Made by a program: the position numbers and the translations under genes
The notes under the pieces: generated by a model
The model's input: only the letters and a program-made list of their open reading frames with translations
What the model was told of the DNA's origin: nothing
Database searches by the model: none
From: Cepaea nemoralis
Taxonomy: Eukaryota; Mollusca; Gastropoda; Stylommatophora; Helicidae
Direction of reading: 5' to 3'
NCBI GenBank assembly: GCA_014155875.1
Contig: JACEFZ010025839.1
Coordinates: forward strand, 507,001 to 571,000
DNA: 64,000 nt
Shown here: positions 54,370 through 64,000 of the stretch, piece by piece
Numbering within the stretch: the first letter of the stretch is position 1
How the letters are laid out: each line of letters starts with the position of its first letter

Positions 54370-55544
54370 ACAGGAAAAGACAAAAATAATGAGAATAAAT
54401 CAAAGCAAATGATAACCCGATCTCCTTTTTTGAAACCTTACTTCAAGAGAAGGAATCATACACTTATTTAGGTATCAATGCAGACTAAGTTGTGAAAATA
54501 GATAAAGATATACAATTTAGAAAACAAAAGCAAGGAAAGTGGTGGTGGTGGTGGGGGGGGGGGGGGGGGGGACTTTATAGCACTAGGAAATATGTGGAAG
54601 TCAAAAGAAAATAAACTTAGCGCCAAGCCTAGAATATTCAAATGTAACATTAAATAAGTACTAATGTGTGGATAAGCCGGTCTCTCTGGCCGAGGGGTTA
54701 CACCACTTTCTCCGTAATCCCGTTTATCACGCAAAGTCTCGTAGCGGGCGAGAACTGGGAGAGGTTCGTCCCCCGCTGGTGACTTGCGGGACAACTGAGT
54801 CCGGCCGCTCAGAAAGCAATGGCAAACTACTGAGCGTAATCTTGCCAAGAAATCAACAGACAGCTGAAAGATGCTGCCGTTGACAGCGGTGTCCTGTAAA
54901 AGAAATATGCGAATTTAAAAAAAAAAATTGTGTGGATAAGAAACATAGAGAACCACTACAAAGATTACTAATAAGCTACAAATACTCATTACCAGGACTG
55001 TTCAAAAGAAATTGGACGCAGGCTGGCCAGAGCACTGCAGAGATTAAACAGTGTTAAGAACCTATGGCACAACAGCAGCAAATAAAGTTAACATTGAGTT
55101 TGTCATGATATGCATTTTTCCTGCAGCAACATATAGATGTGAGTCATTGACAGTTTAAAAATAAATAAAGAAGGAAATGTGGGCTTTTGGAACTCAAATG
55201 CGACGAACAAGTTCTTAGAACATCGTGGACAAAGAGGAAGAAAAATATCGATATTCTACAAGATCTGAACATCAATGAAATGTGGCTCATAAACAGTGTC
55301 ATGTTTCGGTGACTGAAATACTTTGGCCATATTACACGTCTCAGTGGTTTGGGGAAAACAACGAAAGAAGACATGGTTCGTGGTAGACGAGGCTGCGGTT
55401 GACCAGAAATTAGACGGATACAGGACAATGCAGACATCTTCGTTATGAGGGTGCTCGAGGCAGAAGAAATAGCCAGCGATCGAGAGGCTTTTCGACGTGC
55501 CGTGATGAGAGCGACGTTATGCAGAAGACCTGCTGCTTGAGAGT

Positions 55545-55545
<1 letters not shown>
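54370..55545 (+). pseudogene. LINE-delta RT C-terminal region, split by SINE-A
   Basis: Upstream part (54370-54664) has EKTKIMRINQS-like and SYTYLGIN-like blocks. After the SINE the frames give LECDEQVLRTSWTKRKK, NIDILQDLNINEMWLINS, LKYFGHITRLSGLGKTT, EDMVRGRRGCG, then IRRIQDNADIFVMRVLEAE and SDREAFRRAVMRATLCRRP with a stop. This is a post-RT region of a LINE type different from LINE-alpha. 5' truncated and frameshifted. Confidence 0.82.
54677..54928 (+). repeat. SINE-A reference copy with perfect 12-bp TSD
   Basis: Flanked by TGTGTGGATAAG at 54665-54676 and 54929-54940. Head TCTCTGGCCGAGGGGTTACA (A box TGGCCGAGGGG) and GAGAGGTTCGTCCCCCG (B-box-like), core GCAATGGCAAACTACTGAGC, tail GACAGCGGTGTCCTGTAAAA and an A run. 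About 252 bp; it defines the full-length family. Confidence 0.95.

Positions 55546-55548
<3 letters not shown>

Positions 55549-55628
<80 letters not shown>
55549..55628. repeat. (GA)n microsatellite
   Basis: About 39 GA units between the end of the LINE-delta relic and the LINE-alpha relic on the opposite strand. Confidence 0.97.
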
Positions 55629-55629
<1 letters not shown>

Positions 55630-55631
<2 letters not shown>

Positions 55632-56095
55632 TCTTTTTCTTACAGTCTCCACCCTGTGGCGTTGGCGATCATGTCCGTCAACGGTCTTCCGTCGTTTGTT
55701 CTGTGAATCATTTCTCATATCGATGCATCGCCATACCATTTGTCAAATTGTTCAGCATCTTCTTTCATGGCCTTTTCCCTGCTCCCCTAAACCTCCAACT
55801 TTCCCGTTGTGACAGCTTACTCCGACTGTTCTCTTCTCATGGCTTGCCCAAAGAATGCTGGCTCTTCTTCTAATGCGAATAACTGGTTCTCTTTCTGGGG
55901 TAACGTCTTTTAAGATATCTTCACTGCTCTTTCTATCTGTTTACTGTGATCTAATTATTGCAATAAAACACCACATCTCAACATAGGTGCTCAACTTCCA
56001 CACATATCCTCACTTATTTGATAATTGTCCATGATTCGCTTCCATACATCAGGGCTGTCTCGAAATTGCTCTTAAGGACTCTTTTCCATACCTCG
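55630..56095 (-). pseudogene. LINE-alpha relic
   Basis: The minus strand reads RVLKSNFETALMYGSESWTII near 56030-56095 and ends near 55640 with DRRPLTDMIANATGWRL-like sequence, in broken frames. Confidence 0.68.
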
Positions 56096-56099
56096 ATTG

Positions 56100-56670
56100 A
56101 TAATGACAAATTACAGCGAATATACTTCATCTTCATCGATCAATATCAGATGTAGAATTACAAGTCCACACAAACTGTCTAAACAAGAACATAACACTAA
56201 AATTAGCATCAGCGCAACAGAGGTAGTGGCAATAAAACAAAAAAGAAGAAAAAACAAAAAAGATCCATCTAATAGAACAACTTCCCCCCCCCCCCCCCCC
56301 CCACAACCTCCCCGAAACAAGAACTTTAAGTACTTAGGAAGTATAATATTATCAAATGGCAAATAGGAAGACGAGATCGAAAATTGATGCAATAAAGCAA
56401 AACAACTCATTGGACAGATGGCACCATTACTAAACACGCATCAGTAAACAAGCTCTCCGAAACACAATCTTCGTACCAACTCTATGCTACCAAACTTGGA
56501 CAATGTCATTTTTTTAAGAGAAAAGAAACATTACAACACTGGAAATGAGGTTCCTGCGAAGAATACGCAATGTATCCAGAGTAGAGAAAATCATAAATAA
56601 AGAAATCGGGACTAAAGTTGAGGTTATAGCTGAGCTAGATTTCATTAGAAAACAGCAAGTTAAATTGTTC

Positions 56671-56747
<77 letters not shown>

Positions 56748-56945
56748 ACACACACGCACACACACGTATATATAACTAGGCTACCAACTAACATTATACC
56801 ACAACAAGCAATGGTGTACAAATCAAAAGGTACCAGAAGAAGAGGCCGAGCATGTAAACGATGGGCAGAGAGAATAACAGTCCATGGAAATCTCCATATA
56901 TGAAGCTCATAAAGTCATACACGGGCACACTCCCGCTGTTTATAG
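56100..56945 (+). pseudogene. LINE-gamma RT C-terminal region, copy 1, with (CA)n expansion
   Basis: Plus-strand blocks: ISATEVVAIKQKRRKNKK, NKNFKYLGSIILSNGK, (frameshift) a CNKAKQLIGQMAPLL-like block, MRFLRRIRNVSRVEKI, VIAELDFIRKQQVKLFG, then a microsatellite, then IIPQQAMVYKSKGTRRRGRA and CKRWAERITVHGN. Aligns with copy 2 at 57545-58215. Poly-C at 56283-56302 interrupts the first block. Confidence 0.83.
56676..56767. repeat. (CA)n inside the LINE-gamma ORF
   Basis: About 45 CA units with a few CG changes, located where copy 2 reads FGHITRIP; translated as Thr-His repeats. Confidence 0.96.
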
Positions 56946-56989
56946 TCTACACTTCGGCGCCGCATTGTATACAAGAAACAAGATCAGAT

Positions 56990-57095
56990 GAGATCTTCAT
57001 CTTGTAAAATGCTGCCTTTGTTTGGGAGATTCTACATTTATCTTCCTTAATACAAATTCCATATGCTGTTATTAACATATTAACGTAACTAACCA
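56990..57095 (-). pseudogene. LINE-alpha fragment beside LINE-gamma copy 1
   Basis: The minus strand reads MLITAYGICIKEDKCRISQ then TKAAFYKMKIS, equivalent to the LITADGRCIKEIK..KAAFYKMK block. The same fragment adjoins LINE-gamma copy 2. Confidence 0.75.
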
Positions 57096-57104
57096 TTTCA
57101 ATGC

Positions 57105-57315
57105 CTCCCTCCGTGGTGAAGGTCTTACGGACGCGATTCGTAAGCCCGTTTACCCGCGTTCGAAACACAACTTCAACTGATTTGGCAGCAGACCGCGTTG
57201 GGCTGGATTTTAGCGTGTTGGTATGGGAGCCGGCAAACTACTAAACGTAAACTTGCCAAGACATCAACAACAGCAGTAGAAATGCTTGTGTTGACAGCGA
57301 TGTCCTGTAAATTAG
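57105..57315 (+). repeat. SINE-A copy
   Basis: Head CTCCGTGGTGAAGGTCTTAC, CGCGTTCGAAACACAAC (B box), GATTTGGCAGCAGACCG; the core is shortened (GGCAAACTACTAAACG); tail GACAGCGATGTCCTGTAAAT. Confidence 0.85.
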
Positions 57316-57349
57316 GATTTAAAAGGGAAAAAAAGAACAGAACTGAGGT

Positions 57350-57535
57350 AGCCAGCTCCGCGGCGAAGGTGTTACAGACGTTCGAAACACAACTGCATTG
57401 TTTTTTTATGAAATGGTAGTAGTGCTGGTCGTTCAGAAAGCAATGGCAAACTACTGAACGTAAAACTTGCCCAGGAATCACGAACAGCCAAACAATGACG
57501 GGGTTGACTGCTACGTCTGTAAATGATATGCAACT
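57350..57535 (+). repeat. SINE-A copy
   Basis: Head CCGCGGCGAAGGTGTTACAG, core GCAATGGCAAACTACTGAAC, tail GCTACGTCTGTAAATGATA. Part of the head is deleted. Confidence 0.83.
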
Positions 57536-57544
57536 AACAAAGAA

Positions 57545-58220
57545 CAGAGGTAGTGACCCTAAACGAAGAATAAAAAAACTACAAAGATTGAGCTAAAAGA
57601 ATATCCCTTTATACAAGAACTTTAAGTACTTAGGAAGTATAATAATAAACATGGTGAATCAAAAGACGTGATCGAAAGTAGGTGCAAAAGGGCAAACCAA
57701 CTCATTAGACAAATGGCACCAATACTAAAAAAACAACCACGTATCAGTAGATACGTTAAAAAAAAAAGCTCTCCACAACACAATCTTCCTACCAACTCTG
57801 ATGCTACAAATGCTTCACCTGGACAATGACAGAAAAAAAGAGAAAAGAAAAATTACAATGGAAATGAGGTTCATGTGAAGAATACTCAATATATCAAGAA
57901 CAGAGAAAATCGGAAATGAAGAAATCAGGACTAAAGTGGGGGTTATAGACTTATAGCAGCGCTAGATTTCCTCAGAAAACAGCAAGTTAAATGGTTCGGC
58001 CATATTACTAGAATACCAGCTAACAGTATACCACAACAAGCAATGATGTACAGACCAAATGGAAGCATAAGAAGAGGCCGACCATGTAAACGATGGACAG
58101 ATGGAATAACAGAGTCCATAGGAATCTCGATACATGAAGCCCATAAATGGGTATTCTCTCGTTGTTTAATGTTTATGCTTCACCTCGAACGCCTGCAATG
58201 TACACAAGGAACAAGATGAG
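57545..58220 (+). pseudogene. LINE-gamma RT C-terminal region, copy 2
   Basis: Same blocks as copy 1 without the microsatellite: NFKYLGSIII-like, a CKRANQLIRQMAPIL-like block, LDFLRKQQVKWFGHITRIP, NSIPQQAMMYRPNGSIRRG, RPCKRWTDGITESIGISI and HEAH. Several frameshifts upstream. Confidence 0.82.
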
Positions 58221-58224
58221 ATGA

Positions 58225-58335
58225 TACTTCATCTTGTAAAATGCCGCCTTTGCTTGGTGCTAGTCTATATTTACATTCCTTAATACATCTTCCATTTGCT
58301 GTTATTAACATTATTCACGTAACTAATTACATTGA
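58225..58335 (-). pseudogene. LINE-alpha fragment beside LINE-gamma copy 2
   Basis: The minus strand reads MLITANGRCIKECKYRLA then, frameshifted, the AAFYKM region. The junction with LINE-gamma is the same as in copy 1. Confidence 0.72.
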
Positions 58336-58339
58336 TTGT

Positions 58340-59235
58340 TTCAGATTGGTTCTATTCACTCTCTTATACTTATATATATTGAATTGCATTTTTGGCTATG
58401 CACTGCACTTTTTCTTTGTAATGTAATGACCATTGATTCTGTTTTTCTGTTATTCAGACCAAGTCCTTTGATACGACTTTCTATTTAGTGCTTCATCTTC
58501 TTCTTCTCTCCCTCCATGTACCCTCAGTAACAAAAAAAATCATGCATGACATTGTCTGCAAACAATCTCAACAGAAGTGATTCACGATCCTGTCTCGCCA
58601 CACAACTCCTTCTGCCTGCCAGTCTACCCCGATCGATAACGCCACAAACTGGTCGCCGAGATCGGAAGTTGTAATAATACACAGCAGCCGACACAAGAAG
58701 ATGTCAATATAGAATAGAATTGAAGACAATCCAACGGTTATAACAGGAGTCTTGTTTTAACAGAAGAAAGAGCAGGGTTTGTGACAAACGCTTCAGTTCT
58801 ATTCTTTCATTTGCAACATCCAGCAGGGAATACGGCGCAGTGGTGAGCTGACATGTTTTAATAGATGTTTTTAATATTAAAATAGTAGCAGTGAACTGAG
58901 TGATGATAGTGGAGTGATTACTCTACTCAGCTACTGAGTCATTAGTCATGTCATTAGAACCGTTGTTGCGGTTGCACTGACGGTTAAGTAATCCACCATA
59001 TTCATATCAAGCTATTCATTCATCATATAATCGCAGGTCAATGTAATTAACCGTTAATGAATTAATGTTAAATGTTAGTGTAATCCTACTGTAACATTGG
59101 TTAGTGTTCATTTGTGTGCATAATAATGGAATAATGGCATCATGCATCATCATTATTATTATATTTATATTACATGTCATAAAGTTATAATTTTTAGATA
59201 TATTACACCTGGAGAGTACGTAATAACACAATTAC
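58340..59235. other. No gene recognised
   Basis: AT-rich spacer; no coding or repeat similarity identified. Confidence 0.55.
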
Positions 59236-59239
59236 AAGA

Positions 59240-59925
59240 AATTATAGATATAATTGCAACGGAAAGTCAAATATGGTCATAGTCTGAATAACAGAAAAAC
59301 AGAAGTAATGGTAATTACACAGGGGAAAAAAATGTGTTCCTGCCTAAATACAACATGTAAATGTATGAAACTAGTGAGTCTGAGACATGTCAGTGTATTT
59401 AAGTGTTTGGATACTTTAATAACAGCAGATGGAAGATGTATTAAGGTAGTTAAATGTATAATTGCTCAAGAAAAGGCAGAATTTCACAAATAAAGAATAT
59501 TCTCTGCAATTTATCTTTGTCAATTGAAGTGAGAACAATGGTTCTTTTGATCTATATCGAGCCAAACCGGATGTACAGAAGTGAATTGTAGACAACTAGC
59601 AGACTGGTGAGAAAGTATGTGGAAGCTAAGGCGATGTGGTTATATAGAAGAATGATAAGTAACACCATGGATAGTTGAAAATGGTAATAATGATATCTTC
59701 AACAAAGTTAACGCACAAAGAGATATATTTACTCACATCAGAAGACAATTCACATTCATTGAGTATGTCATGAGAAGGAGAAACCTAGAATATATCGTTA
59801 CAACAAGAAGGTTGGAGGAGAGGAGAGGCAGGGGAAGATATAGAGAAGACACTGGACAGTTTGACAATGTGGCATGAAGGAACATTGGTATTAAAACATT
59901 ATTGACAGTACACAAGACAGAAGGC
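59240..59925 (+). pseudogene. LINE-alpha relic leading into the satellite
   Basis: Plus-strand blocks: HSLNNRKTEVMVITQGKK, SVFKCLDTLITADGRCIK and IIAQEKAEFHK; then, in broken frames, an EPNRMYRSE*-type block, YVEAKAMWLYRRMI, HIRRQFTFIEYVMRRRN and RRLEERRGRGRYREDTGQF. The next expected block, DRRLWTDMITNS, is the first unit of the 54-bp satellite. Confidence 0.8.
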
Positions 59926-62900
59926 TGTGAACAGACATGATCACCAACTCCACACTGCATGGACTATAAGATAGAAGGCTGTGGACAGACATGATCACCA
60001 ACTCCACACAGCATGGACTATAAGATAGAAGGCTGTGGACAGACATGATCACCAACTCCACACTGCATGGACTATAAGACAGAAGGCTGTGGACAGACAT
60101 GATCACCAACTCCACACTGCATGGACTATAAGACAGAAGGCTGTGGACAGGCGTGATCACCAACTCCACACTGCATGGACTATAAGATAGAAGGCTGTGG
60201 ACAGACATGATCACCAACTCCACACTGCATGGACTATAACACAGAAGGCTGTGGACAGGCATGATCACCAACTCCACACTGCATGGACTATAAGATAGAA
60301 GGCTGTGGACAGACATGATCACCAACTCCACACTGCATGAACTATAACACAGAAGGCTGTGGACAGGCATGATCACCAACTCCACACTGCATGTACTATA
60401 ACACAGAAGGCTGTGGACAGACATGATCACCAACTCCACACTGCATGGACTATAAGACAGAAGGCTGTGGATAGGCGTGATCACCAACTCCACACACCAT
60501 GGACTATAAGACAGAAGGCTGTGGACAGACATGATCACAAACTCCACACTGCATGGACTATAACACAGAAGGCTGTGGACAGACATGATCACCAACTCCA
60601 CACACCATGGACTATAAGACAGAAGGCTGTGAACAGACATGATCACCAACTCCACACACCATGGACTATATGACAGAAGGCTGTGGACAGACATGATCAC
60701 CAACTCCACACTGCATGGACTATAACACAGAAGGCTGTGGACAGACATGATCACCAACTCCACACACCATGGACTATAAGACAGAAGGCTGTGGACAGAC
60801 ATGATCACCAACTCCACACTGCATGGACTATAAGACAGAAGGCTGTGGACAGACATGATCACCAGCTCCACACTGCATGGACTATAAGACAGAAGGCTGT
60901 GGACAGACATGATCACCAACTCCACGCTGCATGGACTATTAGACAGAAGGCTGTGGACCGGCGTGATCACCAACTCCACACTGCGTGGACTATATACAGA
61001 AGGCTGTGGACAGACATGATCACCAACTCCACACAGCATGGACTATAAGACAGAAGGCTGTGGACAGGCATGATCACCAACTCCACACTGCATGGACTGT
61101 AAGACAGAACTCCACAGTGCATGGACTATATACAGAAGGCTGTGGACAGGCATGATCACCAACTCCACACTGCATGGACTATATACAGAAGGCTGTGGAC
61201 AGGCATGATCACCAGCTCCACACAGCATGGACTATATACAGAAGGCTGTGGACAGGCATGATCACCAACTCCACACTGCATGGACTGTAAGACAGAACTC
61301 CACACTGCATGGACTATATACAGAAGGCTGTGGACAGGCATGATCACCAGCTCCACACTGCATGGACTATAAGACAAATGGCTGTGGACAGACATGATCA
61401 CCAACTCCACACTGCATGGGACTATTAAGACAGAAGGCTGTGGATAGGGCATGATCACCAGCTCCACACTGCATGGACTATTAAGACAGAAGGCTGTGGA
61501 CAGGACATGATCACCAACTCCATACTGCATGGACTATAAGACAGAAGGCTGTGGACAGACATGATCACCAACTCCACACAGCATGGACTATAAGACAGAA
61601 GGCTGTGGACAGACATGATCACCAACTCCACACTGCATGGACTATAACACAGAAGGCTGTGGACAGGCATGATCACCAACTCCACACTGCATGGACTATA
61701 AGACAGAAGGCTGTGGACAGACATGATCACCAACTCCACACTGCATGGACTATAACACAGAAGGCTGTGGACAGACATGATCACCAACTCCACACAGCAT
61801 GGACTATAAGACAGAAGGCTGTGGACAGACATGATCACCAACTCCACACTGCATGGACTATAAGATAGAAGGCTGTGGACAGACATGATCACCAACTCCA
61901 CACTGCATGGACTATAAGATAGAAGGCTGTGGACAGACATGATCACCAACTCCACACTGCATGGACTATAAGATAGAAGGCTGTGGACAGACATGATCAC
62001 CAACTCTACACTGCATGAACTATAACACAGAAGGCTGTGGACAGACATGATCACCAACTCTATACTGCATGGACTGTAAGACAGAACTCCACACTGCATG
62101 GACTATATACAGAAGGCTGTGGACAGACATGATCACCAACTCCACACTGCATGGACTATAAGATAGAAGGCTGTGGACAGACATGATCACCAACTCCACA
62201 CAGCATGGACTATAACACAGAAGGCTGTGGACAGACATGATCACCAACTCTATACTGCATGGACTGTAAGACAGAACTCCACACTGCATGGACTATATAC
62301 AGAAGGCTGTGGACAGACATGATCACCAACTCCACACTGCATGGACTATAAGACAGAAGCTGTGGACAGACATGATCACCAACTCCACACTGCATGGACT
62401 ATAACACAGAAGGCTGTGGACAGACATGATCACCAACACCACATGGGATGGACTATAAGACAGAAGGCTGTGGACAGACATGATCACCAACACCACATGG
62501 GATGGACTATAAGACAGAAGGCTGTGGACAGACACTGATCACCAACACCACATGGGATGGACTATAAGACAGAAGGCTGTGGACAGACACGATCACCAAC
62601 ACCACATGGGATGGACTATAAGACAGAAGGCTGTGGACAGACACGATCACCAACACCACATGGATGGACTATAAGACAGAAGGCTGTGGACAGACATGAT
62701 CACCAACACCACATGGGATGGACTATAAGACAGAAGGCTGTGGACAGACACGATCACCAACACCACATGGGATGGACTATAAGACAGAAGGCTGTGGACA
62801 GACACGATCACCAACACCACATGGGATGGACTATAAGACAGAAGGCTGTGGACAGACACGATCACCAACACCACATGGGATGGACTATAAGACAGAAGGC

Positions 62901-64000
62901 TGTGGACAGACACGATCACCAACACCACATGGGATGGACTATAAGACAGAAGGCTGTGGACAGACACGATCACCAACACCACATGGGATGGACTATAAGA
63001 CAGAAGGCTGTGGACAGACACGATCACCAACACCCACATGGGATGGACTATAAGACAGAAGGCTGTGGACAGACACGATCACCAACACCACATGGGATGG
63101 ACTGTAAGACAGAAGGCTGTGGACAGACACGATCACCTAACACCACATGGGATGGACTGTAAGACAGAAGGCTGTGGACAGACACGATCACCAACACCAC
63201 ATGGGATGGACTGTAAGACAGAAGGCTGTGGACAGACACGATCACCAACACCACATGGGATGGACTATAAGACAGAAGGCTGTGGACAGACACGATCACC
63301 AACACCACATGGGATGGACTATAAGACAGAAGGCTTGTGGACAGACACGATCACCAACACCACACTGGGATGGACTATAAGACAGAAGGCTGTGGACAGA
63401 CATGATCACCAACACCACATGGGATGGACTATAAGACAGAAGGCTGTGGACAGACATGATCACCAACACCACATGGGATGGACTATAAGACAGAAGGCTG
63501 TGGACAGACACGATCACCAACACCACATGGGATGGACTATAAGACAGAAGGCTGTGGACAGACACGATCACCAACACCACATGGGATGGACTATAAGACA
63601 GAAGGCTGTGGACAGACACGATCACCAACACCACATGGATGGACTATAAGACAGAAGGCTGTGGACAGACACGAATCACCAACACCACATGGGATGGACT
63701 ATAAGACAGAAGGCTGTGGACAGACACGATCACCAACACCACATGGGATGGACTGTAAGACAGAAGGCTGTGGACAGACACGATCACCAACACCACATGG
63801 GATGGACTATAAGACAGAAGGCTGTGGACAGACACGATCACCAACACCACATGGGATGGACTAGTAAGACAGAAGGCTGTGGACAGACACGATCACCAAC
63901 ACCACATGGGATGGACTATAAGACAGAAGGCTGTGGACAGACATGATCACCAGCTCCACACTGCATGGACTATAAGACAGAAGGCTGTGGACAGACATGA
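59916..64000 (+). repeat. 54-bp satellite, about 75 copies, runs off the window
   Basis: Units of 54 bp: GGCTGTGGACAGACATGATC, ACCAACTCCACACTGCATGG, ACTATAAGACAGAA. In LINE frame the unit reads DRRLWTDMITNSTLHGL plus stop. Two sequence types occur: a CTCCACACTGCATGG type (to about 62430, and again from about 63950) and a CACCACATGGGATGG type with CACGATCACC (62430-63940). Shortened composite units (GTAAGACAGAACTCCACA) recur at about 61090, 61280, 62068 and 62262. Open frames on both strands follow from the period being a multiple of three. Confidence 0.97.

Noticed and set aside
54468..54848. 126-codon frame on the minus strand
   Set aside because: It is antisense to a SINE-A and includes a poly-G tract read as poly-Pro.
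56111..56437. 108-codon frame on the minus strand
   Set aside because: Antisense shadow of the LINE-gamma relic crossing a poly-C run.
59891..63946. Long open frames on both strands through the 54-bp repeat, up to 382 codons
   Set aside because: The period is a multiple of three, so any stop-free monomer gives a long frame. The minus-strand protein is a pure 18-residue repeat with no domain.

Overview
This is a repeat-dominated stretch of an animal nuclear genome. The one host gene I can support is split into exons with canonical GT...AG boundaries. The rest is non-LTR retrotransposon (LINE) relics, DNA transposons, tRNA-derived SINEs, long tandem satellites and microsatellites. The repeat mixture (APE-RT-RNaseH LINEs, other endonuclease/RT LINEs, hAT, mariner, many tRNA-headed SINEs) suits a marine invertebrate, plausibly a mollusc. 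The phylum is an inference, not something read directly. No bacterial-style operon, rRNA gene, functional tRNA gene or CRISPR array is present.

Host gene: the last four coding exons of an alpha-1,3-fucosyltransferase (GT10 family) lie on the + strand at 29282-29493, 32309-32466, 35924-36088 and 39424-39637. Exon phases join correctly and the frame ends in TGA. Its 5' exons are not recognisable here. The introns (2.8, 3.5 and 3.3 kb) hold minisatellites, SINEs, MITEs and LINE fragments. A 28-bp minisatellite beside the second acceptor repeats acceptor-like sequence and even a fragment of the exon start.

Layout. 0-2.3 kb: LINE 3' ends and SINEs. 3.07-6.76 kb: 80-bp satellite with higher-order structure. 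7.13-10.69 kb: LINE with APE, RT and RNase H domains, a perfect 13-bp target duplication and a deleted RT catalytic core. 11-18.5 kb: SINEs, a palindromic mariner pair and an RNase H LINE relic. 19-22.4 kb: LINE RT relic and a hAT element with 8-bp target duplication. 22.8-25.2 kb: U2-headed SINE-like repeat and a 30-bp satellite split by a SINE. 25.4-27.9 kb: Charlie-like hAT inserted in a LINE end. 28.4-29.1 kb: SINE and MITE. 29.3-39.6 kb: fucosyltransferase exons. 40-59 kb: LINE relics of several groups, SINEs, inverted-repeat elements and a 22-bp satellite. 59.2 kb to the end: LINE relic running into a 54-bp satellite that continues beyond the window and looks like amplified LINE C-terminus.

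Labels used here are local, not database names. LINE-RNH has an RNase H domain. LINE-alpha encodes an ending of the kind RRILRIPWT...DRxLWRxM. LINE-beta is the 47-kb type, LINE-gamma the 56-kb type and LINE-delta the 55-kb type. SINE-A to SINE-E are tRNA-headed families. I found no new multi-gene system. The most interesting signals concern how tandem repeats arise: from LINE ends, at splice acceptors and inside LINE ORFs. A U2 snRNA-like SINE head is the other. Boundaries given without a target duplication are approximate.
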